NCBI GenBank assembly: GCA_023662835.1
Contig: JAMPII010000001.1
Coordinates: 67,649 to 131,648 of the forward strand
Direction: 5' to 3'
Origin: Muribaculaceae bacterium
GTDB lineage: Bacteria; Bacteroidota; Bacteroidia; Bacteroidales; Muribaculaceae
Length of the DNA stretch: 64,000 nucleotides
The notes under the pieces are model-generated. The model saw nothing but the letters and a program-made list of their open reading frames with translations. It was not told the DNA's origin and made no database searches. The first letter of the stretch is position 1. Each line of letters opens with the position of its first letter. Shown one piece after another: positions 26,650-36,237 of the stretch. The translations under genes and the position numbers were made by a program.

Positions 26650-28191
26650 TTATTTTGCTGTCAGAGTTATCAGTGGTACGAGCATTTCCTCCATGGATAT
26701 GCCTCCATGCTGGAATGTGTCGGTGTAGTATTGTACGTAGTAGTTGAAATTGTTGGGGTAGGCAAAAAAGTCGCGCCCTGAGGCAAAGATATAGTTTGTT
26801 GCAACATTGGGCGAGGGGAGACCAAAACGTTCGGGCTTCTTTATCTCGTAAACCTGCTTTTGATTGTAGCTCATGTTGCGTCCAACCTTGTAGCGCAGAT
26901 TGGTGTTGATATCTTTTGTGCCGATAACCTTTATCGGGTTGGTAACTTGAACGGTACCATGGTCGGTTGTGAGCACAACCTTGTAGCCTTGCGAGGCTAT
27001 GCGGCGGAATAGTTCCAGAGCCGACGAATGGCGGAACCATGATTCGGTAAGCGAGCGGTAGGCCGCATTGTTCAGGGCAAGTTCGCGAATCATTTTCGAT
27101 TCGGTGCGGGCGTGTGAAAGCATGTCGACAAAGTTGAGCACAACTACGTTGAGGTTGTTCGACGATAGGTTGGAGAAATCGCGCAGCAGTTTGTCGCCGG
27201 TGTTGGAATCGTTCACTTTGTTATAAGAGAATTTCACCTGTCGGCGGTAGCGCTCGAACTGGGTGGCTATCAGTGGCGATTCGTTCAGGTTTTTGCCTTC
27301 GTCCTCATCTTCGTCGACCCACAGGTCGGGGAAAAGCTGCGCAATTTGTGCCGGCATCAGGCCGGAAAAAATCGAATTGCGGGCGTATTGTGTGGCCGTT
27401 GGCAGGATAGCTGTGTAAAGTTCCTCGCTGAAGGTGAACATTTCCGACAGCAGAGGCTTGATGGTCATCCACTGGTCGAGGCGGAAATTGTCGATTACGA
27501 TGAGGAAAACCTTGCTGCCTTCGTCGAGCAATGGAAATATGCGCTCCTTGAACAGGTGTGGGCTCATCATAGGGTGGTTGTCGGTCGTCACCCACGATTC
27601 GTAGTTTTTGCGCACGAACTTGTTGAAAGCGCTGTTTGCTTCATTTTTCTGCATCTGCAGCAGTTCGTCCATGTTTGTAGCTGTCGAAGCCAGTTCCAGC
27701 TCCCAATATGTTAGCTTTCGGTAAACGTCGTACCAGTCGTTGATTGTCTCGCAGCGATCGATAGCCTGCGATATGTTGCTGAACTCTTGGCGATAGTCGA
27801 TTGTGGCTTGCTGGCTGACAAGAGTTTCGGAATGCAGATTTTTCTTTATTGACAGTAGTATTTGGCTGGGGTTTACGGGTTTTATCAGGTAGTCGGCTAT
27901 TTTGCTACCGATAGCCTGGTTCATTATGTTTTCTTCCTCGCTTTTGGTTATCATAATCACCGGGGTCAGTGGCGCAGCCTGTTTTATGTGTTGCAGTGTT
28001 TCCAGACCGGTCAGTCCAGGCATGTTCTCGTCGAGGATAATCAGGTCGAAGCGCTCGTTTTCCACTTGTTCGAGGGCGTCGCGGCCGCTGCAAACTGTTG
28101 TTACGTCGTATCCTTTCGATTTGAGGAAGAGTATATGAGGTTTCAGCAGGTCGATTTCGTCGTCGGCCCAGAGAATTCGATGTTGTGCCAT
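26650..28191 (-). CDS. porX: T9SS response regulator / PglZ-domain protein PorX
   Basis: The 513-aa protein has an N-terminal receiver domain (ILWADDEIDLL; phospho-acceptor in LIILDENMPG; KPVN) and a C-terminal PglZ alkaline-phosphatase-like domain with VFLIVIDNFRLDQW, TATQYARNSIFSG and VVLTTDHGTVQV. In Porphyromonas gingivalis PorX works with PorY and controls type IX secretion; its PglZ domain acts on oligonucleotide phosphodiesters. The cognate kinase is not in the window. Its neighbours tsaE and porW fit the gene order I know from Bacteroidetes. Confidence 0.93.
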   Translation of the reverse strand: MAQHRILWADDEIDLLKPHILFLKSKGYDVTTVCSGRDALEQVENERFDLIILDENMPGLTGLETLQHIKQAAPLTPVIMITKSEEENIMNQAIGSKIADYLIKPVNPSQILLSIKKNLHSETLVSQQATIDYRQEFSNISQAIDRCETINDWYDVYRKLTYWELELASTATNMDELLQMQKNEANSAFNKFVRKNYESWVTTDNHPMMSPHLFKERIFPLLDEGSKVFLIVIDNFRLDQWMTIKPLLSEMFTFSEELYTAILPTATQYARNSIFSGLMPAQIAQLFPDLWVDEDEDEGKNLNESPLIATQFERYRRQVKFSYNKVNDSNTGDKLLRDFSNLSSNNLNVVVLNFVDMLSHARTESKMIRELALNNAAYRSLTESWFRHSSALELFRRIASQGYKVVLTTDHGTVQVTNPIKVIGTKDINTNLRYKVGRNMSYNQKQVYEIKKPERFGLPSPNVATNYIFASGRDFFAYPNNFNYYVQYYTDTFQHGGISMEEMLVPLITLTAK

Positions 28192-28201
28192 AAGTTTTCG
28201 C

Positions 28202-28236
28202 GTTTGTTTTTAAACAACCTGTTTGTTTTTAAACAA
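28202..28236. repeat. Tandem 16-bp palindromic repeats between porW and porX
   Basis: GTTTGTTTTTAAACAA occurs twice (28202-28217 and 28221-28236) with a 3-nt gap. Each copy contains the palindromic half-sites TTGTTT and AAACAA. They fill most of the 49-nt space between the porW stop (28241) and porX start (28191). Confidence 0.8.
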
Positions 28237-28240
28237 TTTC

Positions 28241-31141
28241 TTAGAGCGTCAGTTCGCTTTCTCCGTCGTCGGTGTCGTCAGGCTGCTCTTCGTCGGGCTG
28301 TGGAACATCGTCCATGATGGCCGAGCCATATTGTGCCCGATCGTCGTCCGACAAGCTTCCGGGGGCTGCAGTAACTGGTTGTTGCGCTGCCTGTTGGTCG
28401 ACATACCGGAAATAGTCCTCGAACGTACGGCCCTGTTTTATGAGAGTCTCGAAATTCTTTACTGAAATCATCACGGGGCGCACCTGAGGCGGAAGTTCCA
28501 GATAAGGGCTTTGCTGAAGCACCTTGCGATAGTGGGAAAGTTCCTCAAAGTTAGCGAAATCCTTTATAAGCAGCAAGCCGAGACGCCCGAAATTCATTTG
28601 CTCAAGGTCGAAGTCCTTGACAACAAACGAGCTGAAGTTGTGGCGGGCAATGTCGAACAGCAGTTGGTTGGCTGATACCTCGTCGGTAGGGTAAACGAGC
28701 ACGAGCAGCTGGCGGTCGGCCGGATTAAGGTCGAATATCAGGGAGTCGGATGCAACGAGCGCAGTGTCGTTGCTGAGACGCATGTCCCAAATCATGCCGC
28801 GCAGGTTGGCGGCGCCTTTATGCAGTTGACGACCTTGCGCTAAACCTTTCAGATAGGCCGAAGCAAGTTCTGTCATGTCGGTTTCGGGGTATCTTTCGAG
28901 CATTGTGCGCAATCCGTCGCGGAATTTTTCAGGTTGGTTCTCGGTAACGTAGGCCAGCGCGTCGATAAACATGAATTTTGGCATGATTTTGCTCAGCGGG
29001 TATTTTTTCTGCATGAGCGTGTAGGCGGCGTGTACCGAGTCGTTAGCGTTGTTCAAGTAGGCGCGGTAGGCTCTATCGTAAAGCTTTTCCTGCTCGGCAT
29101 CCATGTTGCGCAGTTTGTCGAGGTAGTTGGGGTCGGTCATAGCGTGGCCATAGGGGCTGTCGGGGAACTCTTTGAGTATGAGCTGGCGATAGCGCTCGGC
29201 AAGATTCTTGTTGCCTTTACGCATGTACATCAGGTACATGTTATAGTAAACTTCCAAACGGTAAATGTTGTCAGGATAGCGTTTTAGCAGGCGGGTCCAT
29301 TCGTCGGCAGCTTCGCTGGTGGCATCGAGCCGGTCCTTCAGAATCAGGCCAACATTGTACATGCTTTCCTGAATTATCTCGTTAGCAGTCAGCTTCTCTT
29401 CGGGAGTCGAAGGTATTTGCTTGAGGTAGTATTCGGGAAAATGCGGGTCGTTCTCATGAGCCAATTGTGTGGAATCGGCCGGAGTTTTATCGGTTTTGTC
29501 GTTGTCATCGTTTTCCGCTTCATCGTCGGTGTCGGATTCGAAGTCGCTGAACGAGAAGTTTGATTTGTTGCGTCTACGCCAATCGTCCTCTAGTTTGCGC
29601 GAACCCCAACGGCGTTGGAATTCGGTTTTACCGGCGTTGCGTGTGGCAGTGTTGTAGAAGTACCAGGAATCGTCGGTGTTTAGGGTGAATGTAGTGGGGG
29701 CGTTGGCTGAGCCCTGAAGCGTATTATTCCCTTGTGCGGCTTGCTGGGCAAGATATTCCTCGCGTTTGAGTCGCTCGGCTTCTTGGGCTTCGTGGCGTTT
29801 GAGGGTGTCGATGAGGGCATTGATGACTTTCATCTGTTGCTGGCGAGGTATCTCCGACAAACGCAGCAGGGAGTCGTTGAGCGTAATGTTCTGGGCGTAT
29901 ACGGCCAGTTCGTCGAGCACGTCGGAACGGACTTTAATGGAGTCGTAGCCGGGATAGTTTTCGGGCAGCAACGGAACGGCTTCGGCATAGCAGGGTTGAG
30001 CGTCGGAGTATTGCCGACGCTGGTAGTATAATCCGCCCAGAGCAAGCTGGGCAATTGCTTTCTCGATTCCGTTGCGTGTCGATTTTTCTGCTGCCAGAGT
30101 GTAGTTCTTTATTGCCTGGGTTGTGTCGTTGCGACTCAGGTAAAGATTGCCGATTGCGTAATAAATTTGGTCGAGGTAGTCCTTGTTGCGGTCGTATCGT
30201 GTCATTCGTCGCAGGGCGTTTACCTCAGATTTGATATCTTTTCCGTCGAACACTTCGCTTTGGCTGATTCGCGCGTTCAATTGTGCACGGTAGCTTGAGC
30301 CGGCTCCGGAGGCGTTTTTGAAGGCTTCGTAAGCCGCCTTTTTGTTTCCTTGACGGGCGTATAGCTGCCCCAGAAGATAGGATATGCGTGTTTTCTGAGC
30401 GCCTTTGCTGTGGCGCATAGCCTCTTTAAGGTAGGGAATAGCTTTTTCGGGCTCTTTCGATCGCGCCCAATACGCTCCGCTGACGAAGTTGTAGAGCGTT
30501 TTTAGTTTTTGCGATGTGAGGGCTTTTTCTGGTATTTTCGACAGTATGTTTTCAGCCTCAAAGTCCCAGCCCATAGCCGCGTAGGAACGTGCTTGCCAAA
30601 GCTTTGCTTCGGTAACTGTGTTTGGTAGCCATGAAAAGTGGCGCACTATATAATAAAATGTGGAGGCGGCGCCCAGAAAATCGCCATTGTTGTATTGGCT
30701 TCGTCCCATCATCATCCACGCGTTGTGAAGGAAGGGGTTGTATTCGTCGCGCTTGAGCCATTGCTTGTAGGCGGGGTCGGATCCTTTTCCGGCTTTTTTT
30801 GCCGGTCGTTTCTTTATTGAGCGCAACTGGATGGCTTTCTGCGCCTTCTCAATCGAGCGCTTGAAGTCGCCTTGCGGCTGAGGCGCGTTGGGGTTTGACC
30901 GGGCGTCGGCGGGGTGGGCATATAGGAGCTGGGAGTAATCGTCCTCGTAGTTTTGCTCCATATCTTTCAGGGTTTCCTTGTAATGCTCGTCGCCGTTGTA
31001 GTATATGTTGTAGCGTGTGATGAATGCCTGATAGTTGCGGGTGGCTGCTGTGTTTTTCTTTGTGCTGCAGCTAGATAGCATAACTGCGGCCGCTATTACA
31101 GCAGTCGCTATGATAAACTTTATGTAGCCGCAAATCCTCAT
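28241..31141 (-). CDS. porW: T9SS TPR lipoprotein PorW/SprE
   Basis: The 966-aa protein starts with a lipoprotein signal (VIAAAVMLSSCSTKKNTA, Cys about 25), then NYQAFITRYNIYYNGDEHY, a segment I recognise from SprE/PorW. Long TPR-like arrays cover most of the chain (for example GRSQYNNGDFLGAASTFYYI), with a charged low-complexity linker near 550-580 and an acidic end. PorW links PorP/PorK/PorN to the T9SS motor and is needed for secretion. Direct neighbourhood to porX supports the call. It starts 39 nt after the preceding cysteine-motif gene. Confidence 0.85.
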   Translation of the reverse strand: MRICGYIKFIIATAVIAAAVMLSSCSTKKNTAATRNYQAFITRYNIYYNGDEHYKETLKDMEQNYEDDYSQLLYAHPADARSNPNAPQPQGDFKRSIEKAQKAIQLRSIKKRPAKKAGKGSDPAYKQWLKRDEYNPFLHNAWMMMGRSQYNNGDFLGAASTFYYIVRHFSWLPNTVTEAKLWQARSYAAMGWDFEAENILSKIPEKALTSQKLKTLYNFVSGAYWARSKEPEKAIPYLKEAMRHSKGAQKTRISYLLGQLYARQGNKKAAYEAFKNASGAGSSYRAQLNARISQSEVFDGKDIKSEVNALRRMTRYDRNKDYLDQIYYAIGNLYLSRNDTTQAIKNYTLAAEKSTRNGIEKAIAQLALGGLYYQRRQYSDAQPCYAEAVPLLPENYPGYDSIKVRSDVLDELAVYAQNITLNDSLLRLSEIPRQQQMKVINALIDTLKRHEAQEAERLKREEYLAQQAAQGNNTLQGSANAPTTFTLNTDDSWYFYNTATRNAGKTEFQRRWGSRKLEDDWRRRNKSNFSFSDFESDTDDEAENDDNDKTDKTPADSTQLAHENDPHFPEYYLKQIPSTPEEKLTANEIIQESMYNVGLILKDRLDATSEAADEWTRLLKRYPDNIYRLEVYYNMYLMYMRKGNKNLAERYRQLILKEFPDSPYGHAMTDPNYLDKLRNMDAEQEKLYDRAYRAYLNNANDSVHAAYTLMQKKYPLSKIMPKFMFIDALAYVTENQPEKFRDGLRTMLERYPETDMTELASAYLKGLAQGRQLHKGAANLRGMIWDMRLSNDTALVASDSLIFDLNPADRQLLVLVYPTDEVSANQLLFDIARHNFSSFVVKDFDLEQMNFGRLGLLLIKDFANFEELSHYRKVLQQSPYLELPPQVRPVMISVKNFETLIKQGRTFEDYFRYVDQQAAQQPVTAAPGSLSDDDRAQYGSAIMDDVPQPDEEQPDDTDDGESELTL

Positions 31142-31180
31142 CTTAGTCTGTCACTTTTTATAACGCGACAAATGGCTTTG

Positions 31181-31603
31181 TTATTGTCCGGCGTGCTGGG
31201 CACGGGCTTCGGCAACAATCATCAGCAGCTCCTGTCGTATTACCGGCGGCAGTGTGATTGAACGCAACTGAATGCTGCGTGCCCACGGCGCAATGTCGTC
31301 GGGCAACAGTGTGAGCAAAATGTCGCGGAATTCTTCGACCTCCTGTTCGGTGTAGCTGTCGGCGTCGCGTCCGGCGAAACGGTCGAGTTCTTCGTCGTCG
31401 AAGTATTCGGCCTTGTCATTGACTGAAGCGAGCAGCGAGTCCTTCTCGCAGGTTATGTGCATGCCGCAGCATTGGCTGTTGTCGGATTCCGGGACGGGCT
31501 GCGAATCGGATTCCGGCTCGTTGGTGCGGCTAAGACGGTCGAAAAGCCATAGAATCACTCCTACGATTGCCAATACACCGGCTATGATTAAAATCACTGT
31601 CAT
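31181..31603 (-). CDS. Small membrane-anchored protein with conserved Cys motif
   Basis: The 140-aa product is started at 31603 (MTVILIIAGVLAIVGVILWLF), since this ATG overlaps the aroA stop as ATGA. One N-terminal membrane helix is followed by an acidic linker and CCGMHITCEKDSLL (about 46-59), then a helical domain with DDEELDRFAGRDADSYTEQE. The CCGxHxxC pattern recalls small Bacteroidetes proteins sometimes annotated as phospholipase, but no catalytic motif is seen, so the cysteines may bind metal. Its position between aroA and porW suggests co-transcription. Confidence 0.65.
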   Translation of the reverse strand: MTVILIIAGVLAIVGVILWLFDRLSRTNEPESDSQPVPESDNSQCCGMHITCEKDSLLASVNDKAEYFDDEELDRFAGRDADSYTEQEVEEFRDILLTLLPDDIAPWARSIQLRSITLPPVIRQELLMIVAEARAQHAGQ

Positions 31604-32856
31604 TGCTGCGGATAGGGAATAAGCTTGAAACCGGCCTGTTGCATATGCTCCCACCAGCGTGGGTAGCTTTTGGTTACCACCTCGGCGTTGCGTATCACGA
31701 TGCCGGGCACAAACAGGGACACCGGTGCGAACGCCATTGCCATACGGTGATCGCTATAGGTGTCGAACGCCAATGGGCCATCGATAGGGCGTTGTATGCG
31801 CATACCGCGCCATTGCAATTCGCAATCGTCGACAGCTTCGACCAGATATGATAGTTTGCAAAGTTCGGTGCAAAGAGCCTCAAGACGGTCGGTTTCCTTG
31901 ATTTTCAGGGTTTGGAGTCCGGTGATGCGGAAAGGAAGTCCGGCCAGGCAGCAGGTGACGGCAACGGTTTGAGCAAGGTCGGGCACATCGCTCATGTCGA
32001 GAACCAGCTGGGCCGAAATGTCGGGTGTTGGCTGCAGTTGCAAAGCTTCGTCGTCCCATTTGGCCTCGATGCCAAAGGTGCGGAATATATCGGCAACGCG
32101 GCTGTCGCCTTGAACCGACTTGGGCGTCAATCCTTTCAATGCAATGTCGCCGTAAGAAAGAGCTTCGATTTCAAACCAATAGGATGCCGCGCTCCAGTCG
32201 GCCTCGACCGAAAATTCAGTTGCTTGATATTGGCAGTGTGGAACTACAATTTTACGCCCGCGCTCCTGGATTGAGCATTCAACGCCCCATTGCTTCATCA
32301 TGGCAACCGTCATGTCGATATATGGTTGCGACACAATCTCGCCATCAAGTGTGAGCGAAAGTCCGTTGGTCATTGTCGGGGCTATCATCAACAGAGCCGA
32401 AATGAATTGCGAGCTTGTATTGGCAGGAATTGATATGTCGCCGCCTGCCAACTGTCGACCGGTTATACGGAGTGGCGGAAAGCCCTCCTGACCTGCATAC
32501 TCGATTTCTGCGCCACAGAGCCTCAGGGCATCGACAAGCTTGCCTATAGGTCGTTGGCGCATACGGTCGCTTCCGTCTAAAACGCGAGTTGCGTTGTCGC
32601 ATTGTCCGGCGTAAAATGCAGTTAAAAATCGCATTGCAGTTCCGGCGGCGCCGATATTGATTTCAGTGCTCCGGGGGTTGTCCAGCGCCTTTACAATTGC
32701 ATCTGTGTCGTCGCAATCGGCAACTCTGGCCAGCGGAAGCGCATCCGGTGTGAGGGCGTTGATTATCAGCGCCCTGTTGCTTATGCTCTTTGAAAGGGGA
32801 AGATCAACCACAGCCTGTGGAAAACCATCGTCGGGAGGAAATATCTGTAGGTCCAT
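31600..32856 (-). CDS. aroA: 3-phosphoshikimate 1-carboxyvinyltransferase (EPSP synthase)
   Basis: The 418-aa protein has the phosphate-binding start LPLSKSISNRALIINAL (about 19-35), GAAGTAMRFLTAFYAG (about 69-84) and late KIKETDRLEAL and YSDHRMAMAFA, all EPSP synthase signatures. It joins phosphoenolpyruvate to shikimate-3-phosphate in aromatic amino acid synthesis. It is slightly shorter than most (about 430 aa). A TAATTTTG box ends only 4 nt before the ATG. Confidence 0.95.
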   Translation of the reverse strand: MDLQIFPPDDGFPQAVVDLPLSKSISNRALIINALTPDALPLARVADCDDTDAIVKALDNPRSTEINIGAAGTAMRFLTAFYAGQCDNATRVLDGSDRMRQRPIGKLVDALRLCGAEIEYAGQEGFPPLRITGRQLAGGDISIPANTSSQFISALLMIAPTMTNGLSLTLDGEIVSQPYIDMTVAMMKQWGVECSIQERGRKIVVPHCQYQATEFSVEADWSAASYWFEIEALSYGDIALKGLTPKSVQGDSRVADIFRTFGIEAKWDDEALQLQPTPDISAQLVLDMSDVPDLAQTVAVTCCLAGLPFRITGLQTLKIKETDRLEALCTELCKLSYLVEAVDDCELQWRGMRIQRPIDGPLAFDTYSDHRMAMAFAPVSLFVPGIVIRNAEVVTKSYPRWWEHMQQAGFKLIPYPQQ

Positions 32857-32860
32857 ACCA

Positions 32861-32868
32861 CAAAATTA
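32861..32868 (-). promoter_or_regulatory. -7 box abutting aroA start
   Basis: The minus-strand TAATTTTG matches TAnnTTTG but ends 4 nt before the ATG, so the transcript would start at or in the start codon. No matching -33 element at 19-21 nt. Confidence 0.35.
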
Positions 32869-33014
32869 ATGAAAAAATTGCATTCCATCTTGCAATCTGG
32901 CTGTTAAAATGGCAATTTGCTACAAAATTGCTACAAAGTAGATAAAATATTGTAACGTATGCGGGGTGATAGGTTACAATTATTAATTTTGCGGCATCTT
33001 AATTGAATTCCATT

Positions 33015-34265
33015 ATGGACTATAAGAAAACTGTACGGAAATACTCCGTTCTAGGTTGCGTTGCAGTGATGTTCCTTTCTATGTGGGCCTGCATGCGCCA
33101 GCAAAAACAAACAGACCACTCTCAGGCCGTGGCACCTAACGAAATCACAGCACCGTTCGATTCTTTATTTGCGGGATTGTTCGACTCTGACAAGGATGAA
33201 GAGCCGGGGGCTATAATTATAGTGATGCGTAGCGACTCCATAGTTTATCGCCATGCCTACGGCTTTGCTGATTTGGAGAAAAGAATGCACATTAGCGATA
33301 CAACTGTGTTTAACCTGTCGTCGGCTTCGAAAATATTCACCACAGTTGCGCTGATGAAACTTGCCGAAGAAAAGGTGATAAATCTCGACGACCCTGTGAT
33401 TAAGTATATCCCGGAATTGCCACACAAAATTTTCGATAGTATTACTCTTCGACATATATTAACCCATACCTCGGGATTACCCGATATCCGTCCACGCGAT
33501 GAAAAACAATGGAGTTCGTACATTAAACAGCACAAGTCGATTTTCGGTTTGGGCAACGATTATCGTTTGTACGGTTCCGACAAAGAGCATATGCAGGTGT
33601 TTTTGAACTTGGATTCAGTTGACCATAAGCCAGGTACATTCTTCCAGTGGAACGACCCGGCATACATTATGATAGCTCCTATGATTGAGAAAGTGACTGG
33701 CCAGAATTTCGACTCATGGATGAAAGAAAACATATTCGAGCCAAGCGGAATGATGTCGGCTTTCTATATGGAACCGGATAAAACAGTGCCTAATATGGCG
33801 CATGGCTATCATCTGGCAGGCGATAATGTTGATTTGGATGTATATCGCTCCGACAACGGGAAATGGGAAGAATATGACTACGGAGAAGCAGAATTTTTCT
33901 TGACCAAGGCCGACCGAGGCGTATACGCAACTCCACGCGATTTGGTTAAATGGAAAAACAGTATTTATAAAGGAAAAATTATCAGTGATTCGTCGTTGTT
34001 GGCAACTTGCGTTCCATACGTAAGCACAGGTATACGTGATGCGGTTTTCGGATTAGGTACTGCCGTCAGGGTATGTGATGGCGAACCGACAAAGAAATAT
34101 CATCTTAATTCGAACGGCGGATTTTCAGTTGTTGAAGGCTCGTGGCCTAGCGCTGATATTCATTACATGGTTATTGCCAACCGTAATGATTGGGATATAA
34201 CAAATACAACAATAAAAATCGACAGCATTATCCATAGCAAGGGATGGCTTAAGGTTGTGAAATAA
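33015..34265 (+). CDS. Serine hydrolase, beta-lactamase/class C-like
   Basis: The 416-aa product (ATG at 33015) has an N-terminal hydrophobic signal ending SMWACMRQ, possibly a lipobox. The SxxK motif is in LSSASKIFT (about 98-106) and HILTHTSGLPD follows, as in the beta-lactamase-related hydrolase family. The usual YxN motif reads QWN in FFQWNDPAY, so the general-base Tyr appears to be replaced, and the third motif may be SNGG near 375. Such proteins cleave esters, D-amino peptides or lactams; true beta-lactamase activity is not supported. The gene is single and ends in a good terminator. Confidence 0.8.
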   Translation: MDYKKTVRKYSVLGCVAVMFLSMWACMRQQKQTDHSQAVAPNEITAPFDSLFAGLFDSDKDEEPGAIIIVMRSDSIVYRHAYGFADLEKRMHISDTTVFNLSSASKIFTTVALMKLAEEKVINLDDPVIKYIPELPHKIFDSITLRHILTHTSGLPDIRPRDEKQWSSYIKQHKSIFGLGNDYRLYGSDKEHMQVFLNLDSVDHKPGTFFQWNDPAYIMIAPMIEKVTGQNFDSWMKENIFEPSGMMSAFYMEPDKTVPNMAHGYHLAGDNVDLDVYRSDNGKWEEYDYGEAEFFLTKADRGVYATPRDLVKWKNSIYKGKIISDSSLLATCVPYVSTGIRDAVFGLGTAVRVCDGEPTKKYHLNSNGGFSVVEGSWPSADIHYMVIANRNDWDITNTTIKIDSIIHSKGWLKVVK

Positions 34266-34290
34266 ATCCAATAGGCTAATATAATAATAT

Positions 34291-34325
34291 GAGCTGTGTC
34301 AAATCGTTATTGACACAGCTCTTTT
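34291..34325 (+). terminator. Terminator after serine hydrolase gene
   Basis: GAGCTGTGTCAA pairs perfectly with TTGACACAGCTC around a 7-nt loop and is followed by TTTT, 25 nt beyond the stop. Confidence 0.85.
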
Positions 34326-34365
34326 GCTATCGTTAGTTTCTAATCTTCAACTTGCGTAGGTGATT

Positions 34366-36183
34366 TTACTCTACCAAAAATGAAGGCGATTCAATAGCGT
34401 TGTTTTTGATAGTAATGTTTTTTGAGCGTAGAAGCCTGAAATTGTATGTGTTGCTGTGGAACGGGGGATAATCGGTATTGAAGGTTACCTTATTGCCGGT
34501 GAAAATAAGTCCGTCGGTTGATTTTACAAAAAGCAGAGGTGCATCAAAGGTCTCGAACTCGTTGTCGCAAATGACGATGCCTGAGTGGAAATATTTTGTT
34601 TGATGCTGTAGATCTGCAATTTCAGGATATATGGAAATCACGGCTTCTGTGAACTGGAAAAGATTTGTCAACGAATTAACAAACTTGTTGTTTCGTATAG
34701 TAACGTCGCGACATGCGCCTGTCTCGAACCAACCGCGGCAATCTCCACACAAAAGAATAGCTGAACCGGATGTGTGGTCGAAAAAGTTGTTTTCCACTAC
34801 AGTGTGCCGAGGTGTGCTGAACAGTGAACCTCTTGCGCGGTTATTGCGGATAACATTTCCTGCGAAATATACTTCGGGACACCAGGACAGGTTTTCAATG
34901 CCGCAACCTTCTTCAACGTCAATACCTTCAGGTAAAGTCTCGGTAAATTCAATTTCAAATTCCTTAGCGCCGTTAACGCTTAGTTTATCTGTTGGTTTGA
35001 TGTTTTTTATTGTTCTCAAGGCGTTGAATGCTTCCATGGTTTTGGAACGTATGAATTGGACGGAATCGCCGGCCTCGCCCCATTTGAATCCGTAGCTTTG
35101 AGAGTGCATGTAGCGCCCGATTACAGTGGTTTGATTAACCTTTTTAATGATTTTCAGATATGTGCCGTGTACGTTGATAGCATCGTCCATCATGGCTTCA
35201 TAAAAACCGTTTGTTGATTTGATCAAGCCTTTGCAACCAGAGAAATGAGTGGCGTCGGCTTGAGTTGTGAAATATCTAGGGTCTTGATCGCCGCGAAGCT
35301 TTACGGAAAATTTGTTGAGCGTTACGCTGTCGCATACTTGTGCAAGTAGGCCCATTCCTTCAACATAATGTACTGTGACCTCGATTATTGTCGGGTTTGT
35401 GTCCTCGTTCAAAAAAATAGCCGGGGCCGGACGTTCCCCGCTTCGCAATGCAACAATAACGCCTTTGTGTAGCCGGTCGTTTTTCCATTTTGGGGCTACG
35501 TAAACGCCTGCTTCAGCGGTAGGCAACACGCTGTCTAAGGGGCAGCGCACATCGCTTGTCCGATAAACGAGGCGACGGGTGTCGGGCTCGAAAGCTATTC
35601 CCATACGCGGGTTTATTTTCCAACCTTCTCCGTTGGCGTAAAATTTGCCATTTTCAATCGACGCAGTAACCCATGGCGCAGTTTTAAATATCGTGCCGTT
35701 CCGGTCTGACTCTATGATTTCAACCTGGCTGATGTGAGGATTGTCAAAATCGATGGAAAAACCTTCAAGGTGGCAATTTTTTGATCTGACCACTGCAATC
35801 GGAAGCATTCGGCCGTGGCACATAAATTCCACTCCGGGCATGGATAATGTTACATTGTCCCAATTTTCGATTGCGATGCCTACCGATTTCGGATTTGGTT
35901 GATCATGATTTGAAACGTAGTATGTTTTCTTTGCACAGCCTTTCGGATAAAGGTTGTAAACGCCGGAATCGAGCGATATACTGACTTTTCTACCCTGATA
36001 TTTGGATTTAACCTGCTGTAGCGCGGAGCATATTTTTGCTGCGGAATCAATTTTTTTGCCCGGTTTTATGCCATATTCTTTTGTCAGATTAACACAAACC
36101 TGATTCTCATTTTCCAAAGCAGTCGCAGGCAAATTTGAAATTGCTAGAATTGCGAAAGCCAGTGCCGCAACGAAGTGGTTCAT
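34366..36183 (-). CDS. GH110-family alpha-1,3-galactosidase
   Basis: The 605-aa protein has a signal peptide (MNHFVAALAFAILAISNLPATA) and a right-handed beta-helix body with repeated short strands (VVENNFFDH, VTIRNNKFVNS, ITIKNNAIES). The central segments VEGMGLLAQVCDSV and FYEAMMDDAINVHGTYLKI match GH110 enzymes of Bacteroides, which release alpha-1,3-linked galactose from blood-group B-like glycans. The host-glycan substrate is inferred from the family. The gene is monocistronic, with its own promoter and a palindromic site in front. Confidence 0.85.
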   Translation of the reverse strand: MNHFVAALAFAILAISNLPATALENENQVCVNLTKEYGIKPGKKIDSAAKICSALQQVKSKYQGRKVSISLDSGVYNLYPKGCAKKTYYVSNHDQPNPKSVGIAIENWDNVTLSMPGVEFMCHGRMLPIAVVRSKNCHLEGFSIDFDNPHISQVEIIESDRNGTIFKTAPWVTASIENGKFYANGEGWKINPRMGIAFEPDTRRLVYRTSDVRCPLDSVLPTAEAGVYVAPKWKNDRLHKGVIVALRSGERPAPAIFLNEDTNPTIIEVTVHYVEGMGLLAQVCDSVTLNKFSVKLRGDQDPRYFTTQADATHFSGCKGLIKSTNGFYEAMMDDAINVHGTYLKIIKKVNQTTVIGRYMHSQSYGFKWGEAGDSVQFIRSKTMEAFNALRTIKNIKPTDKLSVNGAKEFEIEFTETLPEGIDVEEGCGIENLSWCPEVYFAGNVIRNNRARGSLFSTPRHTVVENNFFDHTSGSAILLCGDCRGWFETGACRDVTIRNNKFVNSLTNLFQFTEAVISIYPEIADLQHQTKYFHSGIVICDNEFETFDAPLLFVKSTDGLIFTGNKVTFNTDYPPFHSNTYNFRLLRSKNITIKNNAIESPSFLVE

Positions 36184-36237
36184 AGTTGTTTTATGGAGTT
36201 AAAGGATTATGAAATGAAATTATTCTCATTCCGTTGT

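Noticed and set aside
32950..32991. Promoter for the serine hydrolase gene (TTG and TAATTTTG)
   Set aside because: The spacer is about 31 nt, far from the usual 19-21, so only an isolated -7-like sequence is present.
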